In this document: positions 1-9,749 of the stretch, one piece after another
Layout of the letters: each line of letters starts with the position of its first letter
How positions within the stretch are numbered: position 1 is the stretch's first letter
Assembly: GCA_011053055.1 (NCBI GenBank)
Contig: DRHT01000051.1
Location: forward strand, 62,001 to 126,000
DNA length: 64,000 nucleotides
From: Halopseudomonas sabulinigri
GTDB taxonomy: Bacteria; Pseudomonadota; Gammaproteobacteria; Pseudomonadales; Pseudomonadaceae
Direction of reading: 5' to 3'
Notes under the pieces: generated by a model
Seen by the model: only the letters and a program-made list of their open reading frames with translations
Told to the model about the DNA's origin: nothing
Database searches by the model: none
Made by a program: the position numbers and the translations under genes

Positions 1-1
1 A

Positions 2-376
2 GACCAAGTCGTGCTGCTGGACAATGAATTGGTGAGCAAGCCAGGCACACACGCTGAGGCCCGCGAGCAACTCACGCGCAGCAGCGGCAAAACCCTGACT
101 TTTTCAACTGCGCTGTGCCTGCTCAACAGTGCCAGCGGCAAGCATCAGGTTGCGATGGAACCTTACTCGGTTACTTTTCGCGAACTGAATACTGACCAAA
201 TAGAGCGCTACCTATTGCAGGACAAACCCTACGATTGCGCAGGCAGCTTCAAATCAGAAGGTTTTGGCATCAGCCTGATTGAGCGAATGCACGGAGACGA
301 CCCCAACAGCTTGATCGGCCTTCCTTTGATCCGCCTATGCCAAATGCTGGCTCAGGAAGGTATTTACCTGCCCTGA
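2..376 (+). CDS. Maf/YceF-family nucleotide pyrophosphatase, 5'-truncated by window edge
   Basis: This is the C-terminal 124 residues of a Maf-family nucleoside triphosphate pyrophosphatase, which hydrolyses modified nucleotides in the cytoplasm. The reading frame is open from base 2 and begins with a SDQVV-like segment. The tail carries CAGSFKSEGFG and GLPLIRLCQML, which match the E. coli YceF subgroup (7-methyl-GTP pyrophosphatase) better than canonical Maf. The true start lies upstream of the window, so the internal GTG at 11 should not be taken as the start. It converges with sppA, whose stop is only 13 bp away, and no terminator hairpin fits between them. Family is certain; the YceF subgroup is likely. 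Confidence 0.88.
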   Translation, partial: DQVVLLDNELVSKPGTHAEAREQLTRSSGKTLTFSTALCLLNSASGKHQVAMEPYSVTFRELNTDQIERYLLQDKPYDCAGSFKSEGFGISLIERMHGDDPNSLIGLPLIRLCQMLAQEGIYLP

Positions 377-389
377 GCCAGAACAGCTG

Positions 390-1388
390 TTAACGCAAAG
401 GCGGACCGGAGAAGCCCAGCTCGGCTGCCAAGCTGGAACCCATACTCGCACCCAGCTGGCGAGTGAAGCGAGTGAACGGCGACTCCTGATGTGTGAAGTC
501 GACCAATTCTTCAGCACCAATAACGTCACGCGCAACCGCTGATGTACTGGAAAGACCATCGATCAAGCCTAACTCGAGCGCCTGCTCACCAGACCAGATC
601 AAACCGCTGAACATATCAGGCGTTTCTTTCAGGCGATCACCACGTCCAGCCTTGACCTGACGAATGAACTGCTGATGAGTGGTATCCAGCACGGTTTGCC
701 AGAACTGGCGCTCCTCCGGCTTCTCCGGCTGAAAGGGGTCAAGAAATGCCTTATGTTCGCCCGACGTATAGGTGCGACGCTCCACACCCAATTTATCCAT
801 GGTGCCGACAAAACCAAAGCTGGCCGCCGTCACGCCAATAGAGCCAACCAAGCTAGCCTTATCGGCATAGATCTCGTCCGCTGCGGCAGCAATATAGTAG
901 GCGCCGGACGCACCCAGGTCAGAGATAACCGCATATAATTTGATATCTGGATGCAGAGCGCGAAGACGCTTGATTTCGTCATACACGTAGCCAGATTGCA
1001 CCGGACTGCCGCCAGGGCTATTGATACGCAAAATCACACCCTGGGTGTTGGCATCTTCAAATGCCTCACGTAGCGCACCTACCAAGTTGTCGGCACTGGC
1101 TTCCTCTTGGTCGGCAATCATGCCGCGCAATTCGATCACCGCCGTATGCGGCCCACCAACGCTACTGGCCTCCATTTTTGCCCAAGGCGAAAACAGCATA
1201 ATGGCGCCAAATAAATAGGTGAACGTCAGAATTTTGAAGAAAATACCCCAACGACGCGAACGGCGCTGTTCCTGCAACGAGGCCTGCAGCGTTTTATCCA
1301 GCAACTGCCAAGCCTTTTTATCCTCGGCGGACTGCGCCCGCGCTTCCTTGGAGACCATCTCGCCTTCGGTCCATTGATCATTGCCCAT
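390..1388 (-). CDS. sppA: Signal peptide peptidase SppA (S49 family, short form)
   Basis: Membrane-anchored serine protease that degrades cleaved signal peptides. The protein has about 332 residues: a charged cytoplasmic N-terminus, one membrane segment at about residues 50-70, then a single S49 domain. The likely dyad is the Ser in DLGASGAYY (about Ser161) and the Lys in GEHKAFLDPF (about Lys213). The single-domain length matches the short 36-kDa form rather than the duplicated E. coli form. I choose the ATG at 1388 because a GGGGA Shine-Dalgarno lies about 6 nt upstream; a TTG sits one codon earlier. The ATG overlaps the stop of the HAD gene (TGATG), which indicates translational coupling downstream of rluC and the phosphatase. 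Confidence 0.92.
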   Translation of the reverse strand: MGNDQWTEGEMVSKEARAQSAEDKKAWQLLDKTLQASLQEQRRSRRWGIFFKILTFTYLFGAIMLFSPWAKMEASSVGGPHTAVIELRGMIADQEEASADNLVGALREAFEDANTQGVILRINSPGGSPVQSGYVYDEIKRLRALHPDIKLYAVISDLGASGAYYIAAAADEIYADKASLVGSIGVTAASFGFVGTMDKLGVERRTYTSGEHKAFLDPFQPEKPEERQFWQTVLDTTHQQFIRQVKAGRGDRLKETPDMFSGLIWSGEQALELGLIDGLSSTSAVARDVIGAEELVDFTHQESPFTRFTRQLGASMGSSLAAELGFSGPPLR

Positions 1389-2080
1389 CAAGCTTCCCCT
1401 ATCGCGGTTTTGCGGCCAACGCGGCCAGACTTACTCAACCAGCCAGCCAACTCGGCGAACTCGTCAATACAGTGCACCGGCGCGCAACGCAGCAACTGCT
1501 CACGTGACTGCGCCCCGTAAGTTGCTGCCACGGCGCGCACATTAGCGTTTGCGGCCATATCCAGATCAAAAGAGCTATCGCCCACCATAATGGCAGCGGA
1601 TGACAGCGAGCCAAGTTCCTGCAAAATCTCCTGCAGCATAAGCGGATGCGGCTTGCTCGCCGTTTCATCCGCGCAACGAGTAGCATCAAAATAACCGAGC
1701 AGATCGTGCTGAGCCAACATTCGATCCAGCCCATTGCGCCCCTTTCCGGTTGCCACCGCCAGGCGATAGCCCTCCGCCCGCCAGCGAGCCAAGGCCTCTA
1801 GAACACCCGGAAACAAGGATACAGGCTGCACTTCCTGGCTGCGATATTGATGGCGATAGCAGCCCACAACCGCCGCAAGGCGCTGGTTATCGCCCTCTTG
1901 CGGATACAAAGCCGCCACCGCTTCAGGCAAACCCAAACCAATAATCCCTCGCACCGCAGACACATCAGGTACCGGCATCATTGCCTCTTCTGCAGCTGCA
2001 CGCATGGCGGAGACAATATGACCAACAGAGTCAGACAGGGTGCCGTCCCAGTCGAAAATCAGGGTATCAATATCAGGCAT
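1388..2080 (-). CDS. HAD-IA family phosphatase (Gph-like)
   Basis: Cytoplasmic haloacid-dehalogenase hydrolase of 230 residues. Motif I is [10 protein letters not shown] at residues 9-18 with the nucleophilic Asp. Motif II is AVATGKG, and motif IV is [11 protein letters not shown], which binds Mg2+. The cap is the helical type of phosphoglycolate phosphatases. The substrate cannot be read from the sequence. The gene lies between rluC (8-bp overlap) and sppA (1-bp overlap), an order I recall from P. aeruginosa, so the three are probably one transcript. Family is certain; a specific phosphoglycolate role is only one possibility. Confidence 0.88.
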   Translation of the reverse strand: MPDIDTLIFDWDGTLSDSVGHIVSAMRAAAEEAMMPVPDVSAVRGIIGLGLPEAVAALYPQEGDNQRLAAVVGCYRHQYRSQEVQPVSLFPGVLEALARWRAEGYRLAVATGKGRNGLDRMLAQHDLLGYFDATRCADETASKPHPLMLQEILQELGSLSSAAIMVGDSSFDLDMAANANVRAVAATYGAQSREQLLRCAPVHCIDEFAELAGWLSKSGRVGRKTAIGEA

Positions 2081-3035
2081 TACGCAAACGCCCCAGGGTG
2101 TCGTCCCACATTTTGCCGGCCGGCGCCTCCACCTTGAGCTCTTGACCGTCAGCCATCACTACGCGTAGCGAGCGAGCGTGCAAGAACAGACGCTTACCAC
2201 CCAGCTCGCGCAGTTCGCGGGAGAAGTCATCATCGCCGTACTTAGGATCACCGGCGATGGGATGCCCGGCGTGCTTGGCATGCACGCGAATCTGGTGAGT
2301 ACGCCCCGTGATCGGCCGCGCCTCAACCAAGGTGGCGTAATCACCAAAGCGCTCAAGCACCCGAAACTCAGTCAGGCTTTCCTTACCCTCAACATTGACC
2401 TCAACCATGCGTTCGCCGGAGCGCAGGTTGCTCTTCTGCAACGGCGCATGCACTTTCTTGGTTGAAGCAGACCAGCGCCCACGCACTAGCGCCTCGTAGC
2501 ACTTGGCCACACCCTTGCCTGGCCCATCACCGCGCAACTCTGCGTGCAAGTGCCGCAGCACACTGCGTTTTTTAGCGATCATCAAACAGCCAGAAGTGTC
2601 ACGATCCAAGCGATGCACTAACTCGATCTGCGGGCAATCGGGACGTAACTGACGCATAGCCTCAATCACACCAAAATTCAGGCCGCTACCGCCATGAACC
2701 GCCAGCCCAGCAGGCTTATTCACTACAATCAGCCCTTTATCCTCAAACAAGATACCCGCCTCAAGCGCATTGAGAATGCCCTGTCCCACCAGAGCCGGCT
2801 CATTTGGGGCAGGTAGACGCACAGGCGGAATGCGCAATATATCGCCAGCCTGCAGGCGGTAGTCAGGTTTAATCCTACCTTTATTAACTCGCACCTCACC
2901 CTTGCGCAAAATACGGTAAATAAGCGTTTTTGGCGCACCTTTAAGGCGAGTGATCAAATAGTTATCGATACGTTGCCCGGCTTGGTCAGCATCGATCTGA
3001 TCAAACTGAACCTGGACTGGGAGTTCGGAAGACAT
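2073..3035 (-). CDS. rluC: 23S rRNA pseudouridine synthase RluC
   Basis: Converts U955, U2504 and U2580 of 23S rRNA to pseudouridine (known for the E. coli enzyme). An N-terminal S4 RNA-binding domain ([14 protein letters not shown]... [13 protein letters not shown]) is followed by the RluA-type catalytic domain. Starting at the ATG at 3035 gives 320 residues and places the catalytic Asp of HRLDRDTSG at residue 144, the E. coli RluC position. That supports this start over the longer frame to 3080. The longer frame would also run over the rne -35 region. It diverges from rne and is the first gene of rluC-HAD-sppA. Confidence 0.93.
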   Translation of the reverse strand: MSSELPVQVQFDQIDADQAGQRIDNYLITRLKGAPKTLIYRILRKGEVRVNKGRIKPDYRLQAGDILRIPPVRLPAPNEPALVGQGILNALEAGILFEDKGLIVVNKPAGLAVHGGSGLNFGVIEAMRQLRPDCPQIELVHRLDRDTSGCLMIAKKRSVLRHLHAELRGDGPGKGVAKCYEALVRGRWSASTKKVHAPLQKSNLRSGERMVEVNVEGKESLTEFRVLERFGDYATLVEARPITGRTHQIRVHAKHAGHPIAGDPKYGDDDFSRELRELGGKRLFLHARSLRVVMADGQELKVEAPAGKMWDDTLGRLRNA

Positions 3036-3071
3036 GTTTTTCATCTGCGCATAATACATTTTTTCATTCAA

Positions 3072-3100
3072 TTGAAGCACTTAAAAAATGCTGCTATAGT
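3072..3100 (+). promoter_or_regulatory. Sigma70 promoter of rne
   Basis: TTGAAG (3072-3077), a 17-bp spacer and TATAGT (3095-3100), preceded by an AT-rich tract. This is a near-consensus housekeeping promoter pointing at rne. The predicted transcription start is about 3107, giving a leader of roughly 640 nt. Confidence 0.7.
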
Positions 3101-3106
3101 CCGGCG

Positions 3107-3742
3107 AGCTGCCGCATTTGCAGCCAGGGAGTCCAGCCCAAACAGAGCTGCTGAGCCCTAGAAATAAAGCCATATGGTCTCCGCCAACAAACGAAAACGA
3201 ATGATCGGCGCGACTTATGATTGCAACACTGCATGCCATGAGGGCATGCAGAAAATTAACCCGCTAACAGACAACACGTTGAGCGGCACCCGATTCAAAT
3301 GGGTAAGTGTTTAGGTGGAGATGCACAGCTTCAGGATCATGTGACGAGCGCAGACACTTGCCATTCAGCGTGTCCCCGTTACCAGTCCAGCTGATTCCTC
3401 CCTAAGGACGCCTTGAAGCAACATCCGGTCAGTACGCGAAGCCGGCTAGAGCGCTGATCCGCAGAACCTGCGTTGACAGCCTCTTAGTCGCCATCCGGCA
3501 GCATAAAAAAGCCTGTCGCCGTAGCCAATCCCTTGTTGCCGCAAGCCTGTCCCAAAGCAGTTTCTCTGTGTAGAAGTAACAGATAGAACTGTCGCTGATG
3601 CTGCCAACCAGCAGCGATGCGATGTGAGCTCTGCACCCAGGTAATCAATGCCTAGGCCAGAAACACACCTGACACCGAACGCATGAGTCGCAGGTGCCGT
3701 CCACGTGATATCCACTTAGCCCTGGAATCACAACGGTACTTC
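3107..3742 (+). promoter_or_regulatory. Long 5' leader of rne, candidate rne-II-type autoregulatory RNA
   Basis: About 636 nt separate the promoter from the rne ATG and no credible gene lies in between. Visible structure includes a 7-bp hairpin (3231-3237 with 3243-3249, loop ATGAG). A 9-bp long-range stem with one G-U pair joins 3302-3310 to 3354-3362. Several GC-rich repeats occur in 3430-3620. In enterobacteria RNase E binds its own leader and shortens the mRNA half-life. Pseudomonadaceae have a distinct conserved structure at this place, the rne-II motif. I assign that identity by position and family knowledge, not by a covariance search, so the exact limits of the element are unknown. 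Confidence 0.6.
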
Positions 3743-6700
3743 ATGAAAAGAATGCTTATTAACGCAACTCAACCCGAAGAGTTGCGTGTCGCCCTGGTAG
3801 ATGGCCAGCGCCTTTATGACCTCGACATCGAATCCGGTGCGCGCGAACAGAAGAAGGCCAATATCTATAAAGGCCGTATTACCCGCGTTGAACCCAGCCT
3901 CGAAGCCGCTTTCGTCGACTTCGGCTCGGACCGCCACGGCTTTCTGCCCCTTAAGGAAATCTCCCGCGAATACTTCTCCAAGCAGGTAGAGGGCCGCGTC
4001 AATATCAAAGACGTCCTCAAGGAAGGCCAGGAAGTCATCGTCCAGGTAGATAAAGAGGAGCGCGGCAACAAAGGCGCCGCCTTGACCACGTTTATCAGCC
4101 TGGCTGGCCGTTATCTGGTACTGATGCCAAACAACCCTCGCGCCGGCGGTATATCTCGCCGTATTGAAGGTGAAGAACGCAATGAGCTGCGCGAAGCACT
4201 GAACAGCCTTAGCGTACCTGCCGATATGGGCATGATCGTGCGTACTGCTGGCCTGGGCCGCAGCGCCGAAGAACTGCAGTGGGATCTAGACTACCTGTTG
4301 CAACTCTGGGAAGCCGTCAAAGGCGCCTCCTCCGAGCGCAACGCACCTTTCCTGATTTACCAGGAAAGCAACGTTATCATCCGCGCGATCCGCGACTATC
4401 TCCGTCAAGACATCGGCGAAGTACTGATCGACAGCGAAACCGTGAAAGAAGAAGCACTCAACTTCATCGGCCAGGTCATGCCGCAGTACGCGAGCAAGGT
4501 TAAGCTGTACGAAGACAGCGTGCCGCTGTTCAACCGATTCCAGATTGAAAGCCAGATTGAAACCGCTTTCGAGCGCGAAGTGAAGCTGCCCTCCGGTGGC
4601 TCTATCGTGATCGATCACACCGAAGCACTGGTTTCCGTCGATATCAACTCTGCCCGCGCCACCAAGGGTAGCGATATCGAAGAAACTGCATTGCAGACCA
4701 ACCTGGAAGCGGCTGAAGAAATCGCCCGCCAGCTACGCCTGCGTGACATCGGTGGCCTGATCGTTATCGACTTCATCGATATGAGCCCGGCCAAGAACCA
4801 GCGTGCTGTTGAAGAACGCGTGCGTGAAAGCCTTGAAGCTGATCGTGCCCGCGTACAGGTTGGCCGGATCTCTCGCTTCGGTCTGCTGGAAATGTCCCGT
4901 CAGCGCCTGCGTCCTTCACTGGGCGAGACCAGCGGTATTGTCTGCCCGCGCTGTAACGGCCGTGGCACTATCCGTGACGTCGAATCACTGTCCCTTTCTG
5001 TGCTGCGTCTGATCGAAGAAGAAGCATTGAAAGAGCGCACCGCCGAAGTACGCGCTCACGTGCCCGTCGCAGTTGCCACCTTCTTGCTGAACGAAAAGCG
5101 CGAAGCATTGGCCAAAACGGAAGCGCGCACCAAGATTCGCATTCTGATTCTGCCGTCTCCGCACATGGATACACCGCACTTTGAAGTGCAGCGTCTGCGT
5201 GACGATCATGAGTCAGTGCTGAACAACGAAACCAGCTTCACCATGAGCAGTGAAGTGGAAGCCGAGGAGCCTACTCCGGTAAGCCAAACCCGCGCTATCG
5301 TTCGTGAAGAAGCCGCGGTCAAAGCGCTCTCCCCTGCTCGCCCAGCACCGACGCCGGCAGCACCAGTGGAAGCAGCGCAACCAGCACATGCCGCTCAGCC
5401 CAGTCTGTTTAAAGGCCTGATCAAATCTCTGGTTGGTCTGTTCGCACAGGAAGAAGCGAGCGCCGAGCCCACCAAAGAAGTTGAGCAGAGCGAAGCACCT
5501 AAGCGTCCGGCCCGTGATAGCGGCAACCGCAACAGCCGCAATCGCCGTCAGCGTAGTGATCGCAATGAGCGTGGCAACCGTACCGAGCGTCCTGAAGGCG
5601 AGCGTAAACAAGCGCCGCGTAACGAACGCGCTCCGGTAGAAGCCGTTGCTCCGGCTCCGGCCGAGAAGCCCGCTGAAAACAGCCAACCTCAAACCCAGAC
5701 TGGCTCGCGTCGCCGTCGCCGCCCAGCTGATGCTGAGCAGCAACGCACTCCCCGCGAAGATGACAACCAAGCCAGCCAACAAACTCGCGAACGTCGCCCA
5801 GCACAACGTCCTGACGAGCAAGAGCAACCAGCAGAAGACGTTAATTTAAACGCGACTGCCGCAGCCAGCGAAAGCACCGAGCAAAGCACCGAAGGTAACG
5901 ATACCGATCGTCCAAAGCGTCGTTCACGCAGCAGCCAGCGCCGTCGCAACAACCGTCGCCGTCCGCAGCAAGAAGGCACTACCGAGGAATCAGGCGAAAC
6001 TTCCGCTAGCCAGGAAAGCCCAGTTGCCGAACCTCAGGATGCAGACAAGACCGCTGTTGCCGCAACCGTCGTCAGCACCGCCACTGCCGCAGCCGCTGCT
6101 GAACCAGCTGCCGCACCTACCACACCGGCAGTCGAAGCCACCGTCGACAACAATACTGTCAGTGACGTGCAGACGCCGGTCGAGGCAGGCCTGAACGAAG
6201 CAGCCAGCAAGGTAGAAGCTTCAATGGAAGATGCGATCGAGGCCTTTAGTCAGGCACAGCCGATTGAGAAAACCAGCGAAGCATCGGAAGCCTCTGAAGC
6301 AAACGAAGCTATTGAACCTGCTGCCGAGGCCGTTGCGGACATTAATACCGCAACCTCAGCTGAGACTACTGAGAATGCAGCGAACACCGAGAGCGACCAT
6401 ACAGAAGCCAGTCGTCCAGCTCGTCGTCAGCGTCAGGAGCGTAAGAAACCGGTAGAAGCCACTACCCCGGCAGAACAGAGCGATAACGTTGAACAGCCAG
6501 CTGCGCAGCAAAGCGCACCCGAACTGGAAGCCAAGGTAGAGGCCGAGCAAGTGGACGTGGCGGTAGCTGCAGAAACAGCCAAAGCTCAGCCACAGGATGC
6601 GCCGGTCGAAGCCCCTGTTGTTGCTGCTACCCCTGAAGTAGAACAGGTTGTTGCCGAAGTCACTGCCAAACCGGAAAGCAGCATTCCTGCTCTGACCGAA

Positions 6701-7126
6701 AGCGGTCGCGCGTATAATGATCCGCGCGAAATTCGTCGTCGTCAGTTGGAGGCCAAGCGTCAAGCAGAAGCCGCACCGCAACAGCCACATACGCCCAGCG
6801 AGCCCGCGATTGTCGAGCAAACTGAAGTCGAGCCCAAACAGCAAGAACCCGTTACTGAGGCCGTAAGCCAGGACGCAATAGCTCCTGCAGCGGTTGCAGG
6901 AGCTATTGAGCAACCGACTGAAACTGAACCAGCAGAAAAGCCTGAACCTGCAGCTGAGAAGCTGAAGCAGGCAGACCTACTGGAGACGCCTCCGTCAGAG
7001 AGCAAAGCTGAGACTGAAAGCAGCGCTGAAACCGCAGCCGACAGCAAAGCAACCTCAGATGCGGAAGCCGAGCAGGAAGCTAAAGCCAAGCAGTCCGAGC
7101 AGGAAGACGACACCAACAAGTCGTAA
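3743..7126 (+). CDS. rne: Ribonuclease E
   Basis: Essential endoribonuclease for mRNA decay and rRNA/tRNA processing, and scaffold of the degradosome; 1127 residues. The ATG at 3743 gives [10 protein letters not shown], the usual RNase E start. The S1 and 5'-sensor region and the DNase I-like domain occupy about residues 1-400. Catalytic Asp candidates are Asp300 (VDIN) and Asp343 (IDFID). The zinc-link is CPRC at 401-404. An amphipathic membrane-targeting segment ([14 protein letters not shown]) lies near 553-567. The rest is low-complexity Ala/Glu/Pro-rich scaffold with Arg-rich clusters (for example SRRRRRP and RRRNNRRR). Near the end sits a [11 protein letters not shown] motif typical of Pseudomonas RNase E tails. 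A strong terminator follows the stop. Confidence 0.97.
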   Translation: MKRMLINATQPEELRVALVDGQRLYDLDIESGAREQKKANIYKGRITRVEPSLEAAFVDFGSDRHGFLPLKEISREYFSKQVEGRVNIKDVLKEGQEVIVQVDKEERGNKGAALTTFISLAGRYLVLMPNNPRAGGISRRIEGEERNELREALNSLSVPADMGMIVRTAGLGRSAEELQWDLDYLLQLWEAVKGASSERNAPFLIYQESNVIIRAIRDYLRQDIGEVLIDSETVKEEALNFIGQVMPQYASKVKLYEDSVPLFNRFQIESQIETAFEREVKLPSGGSIVIDHTEALVSVDINSARATKGSDIEETALQTNLEAAEEIARQLRLRDIGGLIVIDFIDMSPAKNQRAVEERVRESLEADRARVQVGRISRFGLLEMSRQRLRPSLGETSGIVCPRCNGRGTIRDVESLSLSVLRLIEEEALKERTAEVRAHVPVAVATFLLNEKREALAKTEARTKIRILILPSPHMDTPHFEVQRLRDDHESVLNNETSFTMSSEVEAEEPTPVSQTRAIVREEAAVKALSPARPAPTPAAPVEAAQPAHAAQPSLFKGLIKSLVGLFAQEEASAEPTKEVEQSEAPKRPARDSGNRNSRNRRQRSDRNERGNRTERPEGERKQAPRNERAPVEAVAPAPAEKPAENSQPQTQTGSRRRRRPADAEQQRTPREDDNQASQQTRERRPAQRPDEQEQPAEDVNLNATAAASESTEQSTEGNDTDRPKRRSRSSQRRRNNRRRPQQEGTTEESGETSASQESPVAEPQDADKTAVAATVVSTATAAAAAEPAAAPTTPAVEATVDNNTVSDVQTPVEAGLNEAASKVEASMEDAIEAFSQAQPIEKTSEASEASEANEAIEPAAEAVADINTATSAETTENAANTESDHTEASRPARRQRQERKKPVEATTPAEQSDNVEQPAAQQSAPELEAKVEAEQVDVAVAAETAKAQPQDAPVEAPVVAATPEVEQVVAEVTAKPESSIPALTESGRAYNDPREIRRRQLEAKRQAEAAPQQPHTPSEPAIVEQTEVEPKQQEPVTEAVSQDAIAPAAVAGAIEQPTETEPAEKPEPAAEKLKQADLLETPPSESKAETESSAETAADSKATSDAEAEQEAKAKQSEQEDDTNKS

Positions 7127-7136
7127 ATCCTGCTAC

Positions 7137-7172
7137 AAAAAAAAAGGGATGCCATAAGGCATCCCTTTTTTT
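7137..7172. terminator. Bidirectional Rho-independent terminator between rne and murB
   Basis: Perfect 8-bp stem GGGATGCC/GGCATCCC (7146-7153 and 7158-7165) with an ATAA loop. It is flanked by nine A on the left and seven T on the right, so it can stop rne on the plus strand and murB on the minus strand. Confidence 0.93.
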
Positions 7173-7298
7173 GTCTGCGCGGTGGCCGACAAAGCCAACA
7201 CGAAAGCGAGTAGACCGCTGATAACTGCCGCTGGACGGAACAAGTGATCAGAAAAGTAGCGCTTAAACGCTATCAATCTACTGCTGATCCAACACCTG

Positions 7299-8330
7299 TT
7301 AAACCGAAAGCTTGCCGAGCAAAGGCGGTTCTTGCTCCAGCCTCACGCCAAAACGTTGCTGCACATCTTCGGCAATGTCTGCAGCCAAGGTCATTATGTC
7401 TGCACCTCGCGCCACGCCGTAATTCACCAATACCAACGCTTGCGCTGTGTGCACGCCAACGTCTCCTCTACGAAAGCCCTTCCAGCCAGCCTGTTCTATC
7501 AACCAGCCCGCGGCTAACTTGCGGCGACCATCTGCTTGTGGAAAGTTCGGCATATCCGGAAAACGTTGCAACAGCGCCTCAGCGGTTGCTTGCGACACCA
7601 ACGGGTTCTTGAAAAAACTGCCCGCATTGGGCAAAGCCGCAGGGTCGGGCAATTTACTACGTCGAATCGAGCAAACCAACTCACTGACCACCCGAGCATC
7701 AGGCGCATCTAATCCAGTCGCCCGCCATGCCACTGCCAAGGGCGTGTATTCAACATTGATATGTGGGCGAGGAGACAAGCGAAAGCGCACCCGCAGAATG
7801 ACGTAGCGGCCGGGCGCACGCTTGAAGTGGCTGTCACGATAAGCAAATTCGCAGTCGGTCAGCGAGAAGCACCTAACTTCGCCCGTTTCCCGGTCCAGCG
7901 CATCCAGACTGTGAAATACGTCCTTCACCTCGACGCCATAGGCGCCAATATTTTGTACTGGCGCTGCACCCACCGTACCTGGTATCAACGAGAGGTTTTC
8001 CAACCCATTAAGCCCCAAATCCAACGACCAGCACACGAAGTCATGCCAATTTTCGCCCGCAGCAGCCTCAATGATTAGCTCGGATGCAGAGCGCGAAAGC
8101 ACTCTGCGCCCACGGCTTCGCATCAACAACACCAAGCCCGAAACTGGCCCAGCCAGTACCAGATTGCTGCCACCGCCTAATAAGGTAACCGGCCAGCTGT
8201 GCTGGTCGGCCAAAAGCAAAGCTGCTTGCAGTTGGCGGTCGTCTTCTACAGTTAAAAGGTACTCAGCCCGCTCGCTCACCGCCAGGGTGTTGTACGGACG
8301 TAAATCGACCTGAGATTCAAGCTCACTCAA
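7299..8330 (-). CDS. murB: UDP-N-acetylenolpyruvoylglucosamine reductase MurB
   Basis: FAD-dependent reductase that forms UDP-MurNAc, the second committed step of peptidoglycan synthesis, in the cytoplasm. The 343-residue protein has the type I layout. The FAD-binding part includes GGGSNLVLAG and IPGTVGAAPVQNIGAYG. The substrate domain includes FAYRDSHFK, and the proton-donor Ser lies in NAGSFFKNP. The Glu-bearing end is LEQEPPLLG. The start is a TTG overlapping the stop of the phosphatase gene (TTGA), with AGGTG 5 nt upstream. It is the last gene of the exbB-to-murB block and ends at the terminator shared with rne. Confidence 0.95.
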   Translation of the reverse strand: MSELESQVDLRPYNTLAVSERAEYLLTVEDDRQLQAALLLADQHSWPVTLLGGGSNLVLAGPVSGLVLLMRSRGRRVLSRSASELIIEAAAGENWHDFVCWSLDLGLNGLENLSLIPGTVGAAPVQNIGAYGVEVKDVFHSLDALDRETGEVRCFSLTDCEFAYRDSHFKRAPGRYVILRVRFRLSPRPHINVEYTPLAVAWRATGLDAPDARVVSELVCSIRRSKLPDPAALPNAGSFFKNPLVSQATAEALLQRFPDMPNFPQADGRRKLAAGWLIEQAGWKGFRRGDVGVHTAQALVLVNYGVARGADIMTLAADIAEDVQQRFGVRLEQEPPLLGKLSV

Positions 8331-8803
8331 CGGCTCACCTGTCGATCAAGCAGCGCATCAGCTGCAGTCTCAAGCATATCCAGTACCTGCTCAAAACCAT
8401 CATCGCCGCCAAAATAGGGGTCCGGTACTTCCTGTGGCAGCTGCGGCGCAACGCTCATAAACAACTGAATCTTGGGGTGAGTAACTTCTGGCGCTCTCGC
8501 CAGCAAATTCTGCAAGTTGCTGTTATCCATCGCCAAGATCAAATCAAACTCGTTGAAATCACTGTCACGCACAGCCCGCGCTCGCTGACGGGAAAGATCA
8601 TAGCCACGTTTGTGTGCCTCGGAGGTGGCGCGTTTATCCGGTGGCTCGCCAGTGTGATAGCCGCCAGTACCAGCAGAATCAACCACAAATTGCTCCTGCA
8701 ATCCTCGCTCGGCGAGCCGGGCTTCAAACACGCCCTGCGCACTCGGCGAGCGGCAAATATTACCCAGGCAAACAAACAGCACCCGCATCATATCGTTGCT
8801 CAT
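8327..8803 (-). CDS. Low-molecular-weight protein tyrosine phosphatase
   Basis: Cytoplasmic phosphatase of 158 residues. The P-loop CLGNICRS (C-X5-R; Cys12, Arg18) is at the N-terminus and the general-acid Asp lies in DPYFGG near residue 128. Its start overlaps the kdsB stop (ATGA) and its stop overlaps the murB start. It therefore sits translationally coupled between LPS-core and peptidoglycan genes. No tyrosine kinase or capsule/exopolysaccharide locus is nearby, so the substrate is unknown. Confidence 0.9.
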   Translation of the reverse strand: MSNDMMRVLFVCLGNICRSPSAQGVFEARLAERGLQEQFVVDSAGTGGYHTGEPPDKRATSEAHKRGYDLSRQRARAVRDSDFNEFDLILAMDNSNLQNLLARAPEVTHPKIQLFMSVAPQLPQEVPDPYFGGDDGFEQVLDMLETAADALLDRQVSR

Positions 8804-9558
8804 GCCTGCTCCAACAAAGCTCGCACGCGATCTAAATCAGCTTGGGTATCTATACCCGCCGGTAACGACTGACAGGCATCGGCCACGTGGATGCGAGTAC
8901 CGAACCAAAGTGCACGTAATTGCTCCAGCGATTCCGCCGTTTCCAGAGGGCTAACTGGCCACGTAACGTAATCATGCAAAAAGCCGACTTTGTAGGCATA
9001 GATGCCGATATGCCGGCGAAAAGGAATGCCTTCAGGCAAAGGCGCCTGACCGGCCGCAAAAGCATCGCGACACCACGGCATGGGCGCGCGACTAAAATAC
9101 AGCGCAAAGCCCTGATGGTCGCAAACCACTTTCACCGCATTGGGGTTGAATAAGGTCTCGGTGTCTTCAATCGGCTCGCACAGGGTGGCCATGCCAGCAT
9201 CGGTGAACGCCAGCAGATTTCCGGCCACCTGATCAATAACGGCTGGCGGAATCATTGGCTCATCGCCTTGCACGTTGACCACGCACGCATCAGACGGCAG
9301 ACCAAGCTTGCCCACCACTTCCTGCAAGCGGTCAGTACCCGAAGGGTGGTCCTCACGAGTCAGTACTACCTGCGCACCAAAAGCATGGCAAGCGTCCACA
9401 ATGCGTTGATCATCAGTAGCGATGGTGACCGAAGTAGCGGAACTTTTACGCGCCTGCTCCCATACATGCTGCACCATGGGTTTGCCGGCAATCAGCTGCA
9501 AGGGTTTGCCGGGTAAACGGGTAGAGGCATAGCGCGCGGGGATGATGACGTGAAACAT
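8800..9558 (-). CDS. kdsB: 3-deoxy-manno-octulosonate cytidylyltransferase KdsB
   Basis: Activates KDO as CMP-KDO for lipid A inner-core assembly. The 252-residue length is typical. The N-terminus is [19 protein letters not shown] with the nucleotide-binding loop, followed by NVQGDEPM and FSRAPMPW motifs. It lies 2 bp downstream of the Trm112-like gene and overlaps the phosphatase gene, inside the lpxK-kdsB-murB transcript. Confidence 0.96.
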   Translation of the reverse strand: MFHVIIPARYASTRLPGKPLQLIAGKPMVQHVWEQARKSSATSVTIATDDQRIVDACHAFGAQVVLTREDHPSGTDRLQEVVGKLGLPSDACVVNVQGDEPMIPPAVIDQVAGNLLAFTDAGMATLCEPIEDTETLFNPNAVKVVCDHQGFALYFSRAPMPWCRDAFAAGQAPLPEGIPFRRHIGIYAYKVGFLHDYVTWPVSPLETAESLEQLRALWFGTRIHVADACQSLPAGIDTQADLDRVRALLEQA

Positions 9559-9560
9559 CT

Positions 9561-9746
9561 TTAGCGATCCAGTTTTTCGTCAGCGTTGAGCGCACGAGCT
9601 TCTGTTTCCAGCATCACCGGTATGCCCTCTCGTACCGGGTAAGCAAGGCCGTCGGCGCGACACCACAATTCGGTCTTTTGCGCATTGAGTACCAGCGGCC
9701 CCTTGCATATCGGGCACGCCAAAACATCTAATAATTTAGGGTCCAT
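9561..9746 (-). CDS. Trm112/YcaR-family small protein
   Basis: A 61-residue protein beginning [18 protein letters not shown], with one CxxC pair (Cys11, Cys14) and a further Cys near residue 29. It belongs to the Trm112-like (UPF0434/YcaR) family commonly found between lpxK and kdsB. Eukaryotic Trm112 activates methyltransferases; the bacterial role is not settled. An AGGAG lies 6 nt upstream of the ATG. Spacing is 3 bp to lpxK and 2 bp to kdsB. Confidence 0.9.
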   Translation of the reverse strand: MDPKLLDVLACPICKGPLVLNAQKTELWCRADGLAYPVREGIPVMLETEARALNADEKLDR

Positions 9747-9749
9747 TGA

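Noticed and set aside
3446-3715. 89-codon minus-strand frame in the rne leader
   Set aside because: Sequence looks random, no ribosome site, and the region is better explained as structured leader RNA.
5213-5827. 204-codon minus-strand frame opposite the rne tail
   Set aside because: Mirror of the repetitive Arg/Ala/Glu codons of rne; no motif or start signal.
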